This document shows positions 51,528-60,400 of a stretch of 64,000 nucleotides of DNA, piece by piece. The stretch covers positions 744,001 to 808,000 of the forward strand of contig CAVPTL010000008.1 in NCBI GenBank assembly GCA_963708725.1, given 5' to 3'. A program made the translations under genes and the position numbers. The notes below the pieces were generated by a model, which worked only from the letters and a program-made list of their open reading frames with translations, made no database searches and was not told the origin of the DNA. Position 1 is the first letter of the stretch; every line of letters begins with the position of its first letter. The DNA comes from CAVPTL01 sp963708725. GTDB lineage: Bacteria > Actinomycetota > Thermoleophilia > Gaiellales > JAICJC01.

Positions 51528-52634
51528 ATGAAGATGCGAGCTGCGGTGTTGGAGGAGTTTGGGGCGCCGTTGGTGGTGCAGGAGATCGATCTTGCCGATC
51601 CCGCCCCCGGCGAGGTGCTCGTGCGTTTGGTCGCCTGCGGCGTCTGCCACACAGATCTCTACACCGCCTCTGGAGCCGATCCGTCGGGGTACGCCCCCAC
51701 TGTGCTGGGCCACGAGGGTGCGGGCGTGGTCGAGGCGGTCGGCGAGGGAGTCTCGCTGGTTGCGGTTGGCGATCATGTGGTCACCCTGTTTTCGCCCCAG
51801 TGCGGCAAGTGCATCCACTGCCTGAGCCCCAAGACCAACCTGTGCCTGGCGATCCGCGAGCAGCAGAACCTGGGGTACCTGCCCAACGGCACCGCTCGGC
51901 TGTCACGCGACGGCGAGCCGATCCGGCACTTCATGGGCACCTCGACATTTGCGGAGTACACCGTGATGCCCGAGATCGCTCTGGCCAAGATCTCGCCAGA
52001 GGCACCGCTCGAGGGGGCTTGCCTGTTTGCCTGCGGGCTCTCGACCGGACTGGGCGCGGCAATCAACACCGCCAAGGTCGAGCCGGGATCGACGTGCGTG
52101 GTGTTCGGCGCCGGCATGGTCGGGCTCGGCGCCGTCGCGGGCTGCCGGTTACAGGGCGCCGAGCGGATCGTGTGCGTGGACATGTCGCAGGAGCGGCTTG
52201 AACTGGCCCGTGGCCAGGGGGCGACCGAGTTGATGATCGGCGGCGACGACGCCGTCGAGCGGATCGTCGAGATGACCGGCGGCTTCGGGGCGGACTACAC
52301 CTTCGAGGCCACCGGCAACGTGCGCGTCATGCGCCAGGCGGTCGAGTCGGCGCGGATGGGCTGGGGCCTCGCCACCGTCGCCGGCGTCGCGGGCCGGGGA
52401 GAGGTGCTTGAGGTGATCCCCCGTTTTCTGATCACCGGTCGGCGAATCGCCGGCTCGTCGTTCGGCGGGGTCAAGGGGCGAGAAGGCGTGCCGAAGCTGA
52501 TTCAGCGCTGGCTGGACGGCGAGATCGACGTCGACCCGTTCCTCTCGCACAGGATCACGCTCGACGAGGTCAATCGCGGATTTGAGCTGATGGAAGCCCA
52601 GGACGGCATCCGCAGCGTCATCGAGTTCGGCTAG
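51528..52634 (+). CDS. Zinc-dependent alcohol dehydrogenase (class III-like)
   Basis: About 368 residues, medium-chain dehydrogenase fold. Catalytic-zinc residues are in ACGVCHTDLY and LGHEGAGVV. The structural-zinc lobe has four cysteines in CGKCIHCLSPKTNLC. The NAD(P) Rossmann motif is VFGAGMVGLGAV. Its pattern is closest to the aryl-alcohol or thiol-dependent formaldehyde dehydrogenase groups. The ATG at 51528 lies just after the -10 box; a second ATG two codons on is possible. Role could be oxidation of an aromatic alcohol or aldehyde. Its stop is 12 bases from the convergent PilZ gene stop. Confidence 0.9.
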   Translation: MKMRAAVLEEFGAPLVVQEIDLADPAPGEVLVRLVACGVCHTDLYTASGADPSGYAPTVLGHEGAGVVEAVGEGVSLVAVGDHVVTLFSPQCGKCIHCLSPKTNLCLAIREQQNLGYLPNGTARLSRDGEPIRHFMGTSTFAEYTVMPEIALAKISPEAPLEGACLFACGLSTGLGAAINTAKVEPGSTCVVFGAGMVGLGAVAGCRLQGAERIVCVDMSQERLELARGQGATELMIGGDDAVERIVEMTGGFGADYTFEATGNVRVMRQAVESARMGWGLATVAGVAGRGEVLEVIPRFLITGRRIAGSSFGGVKGREGVPKLIQRWLDGEIDVDPFLSHRITLDEVNRGFELMEAQDGIRSVIEFG

Positions 52635-52646
52635 AGCCGCCGACCG

Positions 52647-53390
52647 CTACGAACTGCGTCGGAAGACCCGGCGCCATCCGCCGCGGCCGTCGTCTTCGAT
52701 CGCTGCGACACCCACCGCTCCGCGAAGGTCGTTCACGTCGAGGGGAGTGTCGGCCTCGGTGGCCCGCCGGCCGCCGTTGAGGATGTGCTGGATCCGCTGG
52801 CGGTTGATGCCGTCGACCAGGATGAAGCGGGCTCCGACGATCGTGCGCCCGGGCTGGGGGCTCTCACGGAGCGAAGCGATCCGCACCTCCGCATCGACCT
52901 CCTCGGAGAAGAACCGGCCGTGGAACATCAGCTCGTCGCCGACCCGAAGCACGCGGTTGGTGGCGAACCCGACGCCGGTGAGCGAGAGGTCGGTCATGGT
53001 GCCGTCGACGCGGTCGCCGTCAACGACGTCACGACAGCTGAGCGCGGTCAGCCAGGCGATGCCGCCGGCCGGCTGGCGCACCGTCGTTCGCCTGGTCGTG
53101 TCGAGGCCGACGCGTTGGGCCCGCAGTTCGACCCGCGCCAGCGCTTTGGAGTGAAACTCGGCGGATTCGACGCGCAGTGCAACCATCCACGGGCGCTCGT
53201 CCTCGTCGATCACACGGCCGATCAGCGCCATCCCCGTGGAGACGCGCAGACGCGGTGCAAGCGCGACGGCCCGGGTGCGGTCGACCGCGGTCACGTTGAG
53301 CTTTATCGGCGCCCCGCCCTCGACCTCCAACTCGACCTCAGGGGCCGAGAAAAGCCGTGCAATGGCCAGGGTTGGAGTGAGCCGGGGCAT
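52647..53390 (-). CDS. PilZ domain protein (c-di-GMP receptor, YcgR-like)
   Basis: About 247 residues. The N-terminal half resembles the YcgR-N beta-barrel (SAPEVELEVEGGAPIKL). The PilZ half holds an Arg-rich motif (TTRRTTVRQPAGG) and the D-x-S-x2-G motif in GTMTDLSLTGVGF, which together bind c-di-GMP. ATG 53390 chosen since homology begins there. It probably links the two GGDEF-EAL proteins in this window to a downstream target such as surface structures or motility; the target is unknown. Confidence 0.87.
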   Translation of the reverse strand: MPRLTPTLAIARLFSAPEVELEVEGGAPIKLNVTAVDRTRAVALAPRLRVSTGMALIGRVIDEDERPWMVALRVESAEFHSKALARVELRAQRVGLDTTRRTTVRQPAGGIAWLTALSCRDVVDGDRVDGTMTDLSLTGVGFATNRVLRVGDELMFHGRFFSEEVDAEVRIASLRESPQPGRTIVGARFILVDGINRQRIQHILNGGRRATEADTPLDVNDLRGAVGVAAIEDDGRGGWRRVFRRSS

Positions 53391-53491
53391 TGCGATGTTA
53401 TCGGCACATTCCGACCGCAACTGTACTATCGGGTCAACCGGTCGATGACCGGGCCGTGCGGCGGGGGTCGCCGCAGTGGTCTTACCAAAAT

Positions 53492-54484
53492 ATGGCAACG
53501 ATCGACATCACATTCCGCGCGATCGAGGAGCTCGAGCCCGGGGTCAAGTGGCAGGGGCTGTTCGACGCCCTGTGGCCGAGCTACCGCCGCTGGTTCCTCC
53601 AGGCCGGGGACGCGGCCCGCCCCGCCTATGCCGATTCGGTGCGGATGCTCCGCCGGCACATGCCCGAGCTGGTTGACACCTACGACCGGCTGGTCGAGTT
53701 GGCCGGCGGCGGCGATCTGGCCGCGCGCCTACTCGCGCTGTATGACCCGCCGCCCTACCTCTCCGGGTGTTCTCAGGGGGTGCTGCGCACGCCCACGCCG
53801 CTGCTCGTACGCAACTACGACTACGCGCCTGATCGGCTCGAGGGCGTGATCCTGCATACCGCATGGACGGGGCGCGGGGTGATCGGCATGAGTGACTGCC
53901 TGTGGGGGCTGCTCGACGGCATCAATGATGCGGGCCTCGCGGTGTCACTTACCTACGGTGGCCGGCGTGTGCTGGGCCACGGGTTTGGTATTCCGCTGGT
54001 TCTTCGCTATTTGCTGGAAACGTGTGACACGGTCGAGGAAGCGTCACTGGTGCTGAAACGGCTGCCTTATCAACTTGCACACACCCTCACTTTGGCTGAT
54101 GCGAACGGCGCCGCGACCACCGCATACCTCTCGCCGGATCGCGGCGTGATCTTCCGCAACAGCCCGATTGCGACCAACCATCAGGGCAAAGTCGAGTGGA
54201 CAGAGCACGCGGTTGTGACGCAAACTGTGGAGCGGGAGGACTGCATATCGCGCATGGTTGACGACCCCGATCTCGCCCCCGAGGCGTTTGTCGAGTCGTT
54301 CTTACGTCAACCGCTTTACAACACAACCTACTCACGCGGCTTCGGAACTCTCTACACTGCCGCATATCGCCCGGCGGAGGGTCAGGCTCAATACCTGTGG
54401 CCGGGCACAGCATGGAAGCACTCGTTCGAGCGGTTCGATGAGGGAACTCATGTCGAATCACTCGTCGAACAGGCCGTTGCCTGA
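53492..54484 (+). CDS. C45-type N-terminal nucleophile hydrolase
   Basis: A 330-residue protein. SGCSQGVLRTPTPLLVRNYDY contains the Gly-Cys at which acyl-CoA:6-aminopenicillanate acyltransferase relatives cut themselves to expose the Cys nucleophile. NDAGLAVSLTYGG, LLETCDTVEEA and SPIATNHQG are typical of the fold. Substrates of bacterial members include amides and conjugated bile or acyl compounds; here it is unknown. ATG 53492 (ATTDITF-like start after AAT) is the first methionine at the homology boundary. Divergent from the PilZ gene. Confidence 0.85.
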   Translation: MATIDITFRAIEELEPGVKWQGLFDALWPSYRRWFLQAGDAARPAYADSVRMLRRHMPELVDTYDRLVELAGGGDLAARLLALYDPPPYLSGCSQGVLRTPTPLLVRNYDYAPDRLEGVILHTAWTGRGVIGMSDCLWGLLDGINDAGLAVSLTYGGRRVLGHGFGIPLVLRYLLETCDTVEEASLVLKRLPYQLAHTLTLADANGAATTAYLSPDRGVIFRNSPIATNHQGKVEWTEHAVVTQTVEREDCISRMVDDPDLAPEAFVESFLRQPLYNTTYSRGFGTLYTAAYRPAEGQAQYLWPGTAWKHSFERFDEGTHVESLVEQAVA

Positions 54485-54601
54485 ACATCCCTCCAGGATC
54501 TCGGAAACCACACACAAACAATTCCGAGAGTCCACCTGTCGGCTGGAAGCAGGAGGCCCTCCTGTCGGCAGTGCTTTTGCTGTCAAATAAGGAGACGGGC
54601 C

Positions 54602-55162
54602 CTGAAACTCGTAACTCTCGCCGTGGTGATGATCGCGGCACTCACGTTCTCAGTATCGGTAGCGAATGCGTCTACGACTCCGGGTGGCGCGACCACCCTC
54701 AGTGCTGCCAGGAAGACACAACTCAAGGCGTTGCACAAGGATATCCACCGTTTGCAGGTGCTTTCTGTGCGGCGAGGACTATGGCTCGGAAAGTTCGTCC
54801 ACCACGGCTCCGGTGGCCGCTCGAGCTCAGACATCAAATACCTGCGATGGATCCACAATGGCTGGATCAAGAAGGCGCGCAAGTTTCACAAAAAGATCGT
54901 GAAGCGGGCGCCGGTCTACCACGTGCTCAACTGCATTCACACGCATGAAGGTGCGTGGAATGCGTACAACGGTGCGGGGCCGTACTACGGCGGGCTGCAG
55001 ATGAGCTCGACGTTCCAGGTGCACTACGGTCGCCGGGCGGTCAGCCGCTGGGGCGATGCTCGCCACTGGCCGGTGGGAATGCAGATGGCCGTGGGCTATC
55101 GAGCAGTGCAGCAGGTCGGCTTCTCGCCATGGTCGACCAGTGCGGCAGCGTGCGGTAGGTAG
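54602..55162 (+). CDS. Secreted transglycosylase-like (Rpf/lysozyme fold) protein, CTG start
   Basis: A CTG at 54602 preceded at seven bases by AAGGAG gives 186 residues beginning with a classic signal peptide (basic residue, hydrophobic core LVTLAVVMIAALTF, then VANAS). The next in-frame GTG (54623) would truncate the signal n-region and lies 28 bases from the ribosome site. The mature protein has a basic helical linker and a compact domain CIHTHEGAWNAYNGAGPYYGGLQM, where the Glu is the expected muralytic acid. It resembles actinobacterial resuscitation-promoting-factor/transglycosylase domains acting on peptidoglycan outside the cell. Two more cysteines, one near the C-terminus, may cross-link. 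Confidence 0.85.
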   Translation: MKLVTLAVVMIAALTFSVSVANASTTPGGATTLSAARKTQLKALHKDIHRLQVLSVRRGLWLGKFVHHGSGGRSSSDIKYLRWIHNGWIKKARKFHKKIVKRAPVYHVLNCIHTHEGAWNAYNGAGPYYGGLQMSSTFQVHYGRRAVSRWGDARHWPVGMQMAVGYRAVQQVGFSPWSTSAAACGR

Positions 55163-55235
55163 CGTTTTCCAGCGTATTTGTGGTATCCCGCGGTGCATGC
55201 TGCAGCGACGCGCTGTCATGCACCGCGGATGCGGT

Positions 55236-55264
55236 TTGACAGGCTAGTGAGTGTTCACTAGCCT
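55236..55264 (+). promoter_or_regulatory. TetR-gene promoter with 24-bp perfect palindrome
   Basis: TTGACA (55236-55241), a 17-base spacer and TAGCCT (55259-55264). The palindrome AGGCTAGTGA-GTGT-TCACTAGCCT (55241-55264) fills the spacer and -10 box, an ideal autorepressor operator for the TetR protein that starts ten bases later. Confidence 0.75.
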
Positions 55265-55273
55265 GCGGAGGCT

Positions 55274-55891
55274 ATGGTCACCGACCGCATCCGACTCTCG
55301 GCCGACGCTCGGCGCTCGGGCATCCTCGAGGCTGGTCGCCACATGTTCGCCCGCAAGGGCTTCCACGGCACCAGTACCGCCGAACTCGCGGCCCGTGCCG
55401 GCTGCTCTGAGCCCACGCTTTACAAGTACTTCCCGTCCAAGCAGGCGGTGTTCGCGGCGGTGCTGGACGACGCAACTCGGTGCGTCACCGTTCGCGTCGC
55501 CGAGCTGATGCGCGGCGCGGAGGATCCCCTCGAGGTACCGCTGCTCGCCATCGCCCAGCAGGCCGCCACCGACGAGCTGATCGTCGAGGTGGTGCGGCTG
55601 CGGATGCTCGCGGTCTCGCTGGTTGACGACGACGAGATCCGGGCTGCGCTCGCGCGCAGCGCCCAGACGATGCGAAGCGGAATGGTTGCGCGGTTGGCGG
55701 CGTCGCGTTCGTATGGGCGGGTGCGCGACGACATCGACCTCGAGACGGCGGCGTGGCTGTGGCTGGGGATGACCCTCGCCGGAGGCTTCGCGTACGCGCT
55801 CGATCCCGAACAGGCCCGGGAACTGGTGCCGAAGATGGCGGATGTGTTCGTGACGATGCTTCGACCACTTGAAGAACCACAGGAGAGTTGA
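55274..55891 (+). CDS. TetR family regulator of efflux operon
   Basis: 205 residues. The DNA-binding domain is RSGILEAGRHMFARKGFHGTSTAELAARAGCSEPTLYKYFPSKQAVFAAVL, a textbook TetR helix-turn-helix. The C-terminal domain is helical with a WLWLGMTLAGGFAYALD segment. The ATG lies about three bases after the predicted transcription start. Its TGA overlaps the ATG of the efflux gene. It very likely represses this two-gene operon through the 55241 palindrome. Inducer unknown. Confidence 0.92.
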   Translation: MVTDRIRLSADARRSGILEAGRHMFARKGFHGTSTAELAARAGCSEPTLYKYFPSKQAVFAAVLDDATRCVTVRVAELMRGAEDPLEVPLLAIAQQAATDELIVEVVRLRMLAVSLVDDDEIRAALARSAQTMRSGMVARLAASRSYGRVRDDIDLETAAWLWLGMTLAGGFAYALDPEQARELVPKMADVFVTMLRPLEEPQES

Positions 55892-57450
55892 TGACGATCA
55901 CCGAGGACAATCACAAGTGGTGGACGCTCTTTGCGATGTGCTTCGCCCTGTTCATGATCATGCTCGACAACACGATCGTGAACGTGGCGCTGCCGTCGAT
56001 CCAGCGGGCGCTGCACACCACCCCCGAGAACCTCGAGTGGACGATCAACGCCTACGTGATCAGCTTCGGTGCGCTGATCCTGCTGGGCGGCAAGCTCGGC
56101 GACCGGTTTGGGCGAAAGCGGATCTTCATGGTCGGCCTGGTCGTGTTCACGCTCGCCTCCGCCGCGTGCGCGCTCGCCCAGACCGATAACCAGCTGATCG
56201 GAGCCCGGATCGTGCAGGGCTTCGGTGGCGCGATGCTGAACCCGCTGTCGCTCTCGATCCTGGTCTCGGCCTTCCCACGCAAGCAGCTCCCCACGGCGAT
56301 CGGCGTGTGGGCAGGAATCTCGGGCCTGGGCCTCGCGGTCGGCCCCCTGCTCGGCGGCTTCCTGGTCGAGCAGTACTCGTGGTCGGCCGTGTTCTGGGTC
56401 AACGTGCCGGTGGGCATCATCGCCCTGGGAGTGACGGCCTGGGCTGTGCACGAGTCGCGCGACCCCAACGCCCACAGCCTCGACGTGATCGGCACCGTGC
56501 TTGTGACCCTGTCGCTGTTCCTGTTGATCTGGGGCCTGATCAAGACCAACCAGCACGCGTGGCTTTCGGCCTACACGCTGGCGTTCATCCTGGTTGGCGC
56601 GGCATTGATGGTTGGCTTCCTGGTGTGGGAGGCCAAGCAGTCGGATCCGATGATCCCGCTCAGCTTCTTCAAGATCACCGCCTTCTCGACCTCGTGCCTG
56701 GTCGTCGCGCTGGTCGGCGTCGGCCTGTTCGGGATCATCTACTACCTCACGCTGTACTTCCAAAACGTCCAGGGCTTCTCGCCTCAGCAGGCGGGTGTGC
56801 GCTCATTGCCGATGACGATGATGATCCTGATCGTCGCGCCGATCGGCGGCCGTCTGAACGCACGGGTTGGCCCCAGAACGCTGATGACAGTCGGCATGCT
56901 GATGGCATCGATCGGCATGTTCGCGCTCTCGCGGCTCGGCGTCCACTCGTCGTACAACGCCATCTGGCCGTTCCAGATCCTGATGGGCGCCGGCATGGCG
57001 CTGACGATGCCGGCGGTGTCTTCGACCGGGATGTCGGCCGTCGATCCCACCCGCGCGGGCATCGCCTCGGGCGTGATCAACGCGTCTCGCCAGGTCGGCG
57101 GAGCGTTTGGGATCGCGATCCTGGGGAGTGTCGGCGCGACTCTGGCAGCCTCGAGCTGGGACGACAAGATCGCCGTTCTGCCCCAGGCGCTTCAGGTCAA
57201 GGCCCAGGCGCTCACCCCGCTCGTCCAGGGTGGCCAGGGAAAGCTCATCACCTCGATCACCGGTCGCCCGGCGGTGGGAGACGCGGCGCTCCAGTCGTTC
57301 CAGCACGGAGTGCGAGGAGCGTTTCTGGTGGCGGCGTTCCTGCTCCTGCTGGCGGCGTTCGTCTCGTTCTTCGGGCTGCGCAACCTGCGGAAGTCCGAGG
57401 CTCGCGCGACCGAGTCGGAGGCGCCGGTGCAGGTTCCGATCGAAGTCTGA
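55891..57450 (+). CDS. DHA2-family MFS efflux transporter
   Basis: About 519 residues, 14 helices. It starts WWTLFAMCFALFMIMLDNTIVNVALPSIQ (motif D1), then GGKLGDRFGRKRIF (motif A), GGAMLNPLSLSIL and GPLLGGFLVEQYSWSAVFWVNVPVG (motif C). AGGAG lies five bases upstream of the ATG, which overlaps the TetR stop. It is a proton-coupled multidrug exporter similar to the one at 28172 but controlled by a co-encoded rather than divergent TetR. Confidence 0.92.
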   Translation: MTITEDNHKWWTLFAMCFALFMIMLDNTIVNVALPSIQRALHTTPENLEWTINAYVISFGALILLGGKLGDRFGRKRIFMVGLVVFTLASAACALAQTDNQLIGARIVQGFGGAMLNPLSLSILVSAFPRKQLPTAIGVWAGISGLGLAVGPLLGGFLVEQYSWSAVFWVNVPVGIIALGVTAWAVHESRDPNAHSLDVIGTVLVTLSLFLLIWGLIKTNQHAWLSAYTLAFILVGAALMVGFLVWEAKQSDPMIPLSFFKITAFSTSCLVVALVGVGLFGIIYYLTLYFQNVQGFSPQQAGVRSLPMTMMILIVAPIGGRLNARVGPRTLMTVGMLMASIGMFALSRLGVHSSYNAIWPFQILMGAGMALTMPAVSSTGMSAVDPTRAGIASGVINASRQVGGAFGIAILGSVGATLAASSWDDKIAVLPQALQVKAQALTPLVQGGQGKLITSITGRPAVGDAALQSFQHGVRGAFLVAAFLLLLAAFVSFFGLRNLRKSEARATESEAPVQVPIEV

Positions 57451-57486
57451 TCTTTACTTAAGCGCGCAGTAGACGAACACAGGGGC

Positions 57487-60400
57487 GTGGTGACAACACG
57501 TCCCCAGCTCGTTGTCGTTCTGGCCACGGTCGCGTGCGCGCTCGCGGCCACGCTCGGGGCTTCCCGCGCACAGGCAATCCAGATCGTCGATGAGCCTGCC
57601 ACCGGCACCGTTGCGGCCAACCCGAGCTTTTGGACCCTGACCCAGTCGTCGTGGCAGGGCACTCATGGAGGCGGCACCTGGCCGTGCTTTACCGCCGGCA
57701 CGACCACTGTCCAGGTGGGTATACCCGACTGCGGCTATGCCACTCCCGATGCGAGCGGCTCGGGCGCGCTTCAGCTCGTCAACCCGGCGGTGAACGATCA
57801 GAACGGCATGGTCGTCTCACCTCCAGTTCCGGTGACCGATGGACTCAAGCTGACGTTCAAGACCGCCGTGTGGGGAAACGCCGACGAAGGCGTCGGGATG
57901 TATCTGATCAACGGGGATGTCGCGGTCGACGTCGCCAACTCGATGTACCCCTACGACGGCTACACGCCGTGGACGTACAGCACCGTCGGCCTGACGAACG
58001 CTCTCGCGGGGGTGCTGATGGACGTTCAAGGCACCGCGTCGACCACGTCAGCAGGCAACTGTGGGTCGCCCCCAGGGTCTCGCGCAAGCGCGTTGGTGCT
58101 GCGCGGGCCGGGCACTGGCTCCACGGCAAACAGCTATTGCTACGTCGCCGGTACCGCCGCGGGCTCCATCGCCTGGTATGCCAGCACCCGCGCCGCAGCC
58201 ACGCACTCGGTGGAGGTGGATGTCTCGCCGACGAACGCGACCAGCCCTCGTTTCATCGTGTCAGTCGACGGCACCCAGCAGATCAACGTGCCGCTTTCGT
58301 CCCTGTCGACCGCGGGGTATTCGGGCGCGACGCTCAGTACCGTTTCCACGTATCGATTCGGGTTGGGTGCGAACAGCGATTCCCCGGTGAACAACCACCG
58401 CGAGTTCTGGAACATCCACGCCGAGTCGCTGTCATCGACGATCCCCGTACCTCTCGCTGTCCAGGCTTCCGGTACCGCCCTGGTGGCGGGGGCGGCGTCC
58501 CCGCAGACGGTGACGATCAGAGACACCGACGTGGTCCTGCAAGAGGCGACGCCGGTGACGGTGACATCCACGCTCCCGGCGGGGGTCGCGGTCGCCTCGG
58601 CACCGTCTGGCACGGGGTGGGACTGCTCGGCCACGGTGGTCGGTTCGTCCACCGTGAGCTGTTCTTCCACGCTCACGACAGCGGCGCCACTGGGCGCCGG
58701 TGGCTCGCTGCCGAACCTCACGGTCCCGTTGACATTGGCTTCGGCGGCCGCCGCTGGACCGACGCCCATCACCTTCTCGGCAACGGATACCAACAGCCCC
58801 GCGGCGGCTGCCAGCGGCTCGGACACGGTTCAGGCGTATCCACCGGCGTCGGCCGTCACCGTGACCAAGAGTGCTGCGGGCACTGCGTATACGGCATCCG
58901 GCCAGATTCAGACGTTCACCTACACGGTTCACAACACGAGTTCGGCGCCGGCCACCGGCCTCACGGTGGTCGACTCGTTCTCCGACGCGTCGACGCCGTC
59001 GTGCTCGCAGACGACGCTCGCAGCCGGGGGCTCGACCACGTGCACCGCGACGTATACGACCACGCAGGCGGACATCGACGCGCGCCGCCCGCTTGCAGGG
59101 TCGGCGGTTGCCAGTGGCAGCCTGGGCGGATTGCCGTTTCAGTCGGCTGCATCCAACGTCGCGGGGGTGACGGCCGATCCGACGTCCGCCCTGTCCGTCG
59201 CCACCGCGGTCGCGCCCACCGGCTTCAGCTCCTCGGGGGCGATGCTCACGTTCACTCACACCGTCACCAACACCGGCGCGACCACGCTTTCGAGCCTCGC
59301 CGTCTCCCAGACTCTCGCCGGGGCGTCGACGCCATCCTGCCAGGTGGCTACGCTCGCCCCGGGAGCGTCGACCACCTGCACGTCGAGCTACACGACCACT
59401 CAGGCGGATGCCGACGATGCCTCGGTGGGCGACACCGCCACAGCGACCGCGTCGAACCCTCAGGGCTCGACGGTCACCGCTGCCGGCGCCCACACGAAGG
59501 TGATCGGTACTCCCGTTTCGTCGGTGGGACTGGCCACCACATCTCCGACCGCCTCGTATTCGGCTGCGGGGGACGTCGTTTCGTACGCGTATCTGGTCAC
59601 AAACACCGGCGGTACGACGCTCGGCTCGATCGCGGTGTCGGATACCCGTGTTCCCGGCGGTGGCGTCTCGTGCCCCCAATCGTCGCTGGCGCCGGGGTCG
59701 GCGGAGAGCTGTACCGCGACCTACTCGGTCACCCAGGCCGACGTCGACGCGGGCTCGGTCACCGACACGGCCACCGCGACCGCCGCCAACCCCAGGGGCA
59801 CGGCCGTGAACTCGGCGCCGTCGGGGGCAACGGTTTCGGCATCGCCGGTCTCGTCTCTGGGCCTGGTCGCGACGGCTCTGGCGACGTCGTACTCGACCGC
59901 CGGCTCGGTGTTGGCCTACCGGTACGTGGTCACCGACACCGGTCAGACCACTGTTCACGGAATCTCGGTCGACGACAGCCGGGTTGCCGGCGCAGACCTC
60001 ACCTGCCCAGGGACGACGCTGGCGCCTGGGGCGTCGATGACCTGCACCGGCAACACCGTCATCAATCAGGCAGACGTCGATGCCGGATCGATCTCGAGCA
60101 CGTCCTCCGCCGCCGCCACCGGCCCGGGTGGGGAGGCGCTGTCCTCATCGGTTTCGTCGGTAACGGTGACCTCGGCGGCCACTCCCTCGCTCTCCCTGGT
60201 GGTGCACGCGGGGCCGGGTGGCTACGCCCACGCGGGTGACCAACTCGCCTACAGCTACGTGGTGGTCAACCTCAGCGCGGTGACGGTGCATGCGATCTCG
60301 ATCGGCGACGACCACGTCACAGCGCCGATCTCGTCTGTCCGCAGTCGACACTCCCGCCGCTCGGCTTCGAGGTCTGCACGGGGACGTATGCGGCGACGGC

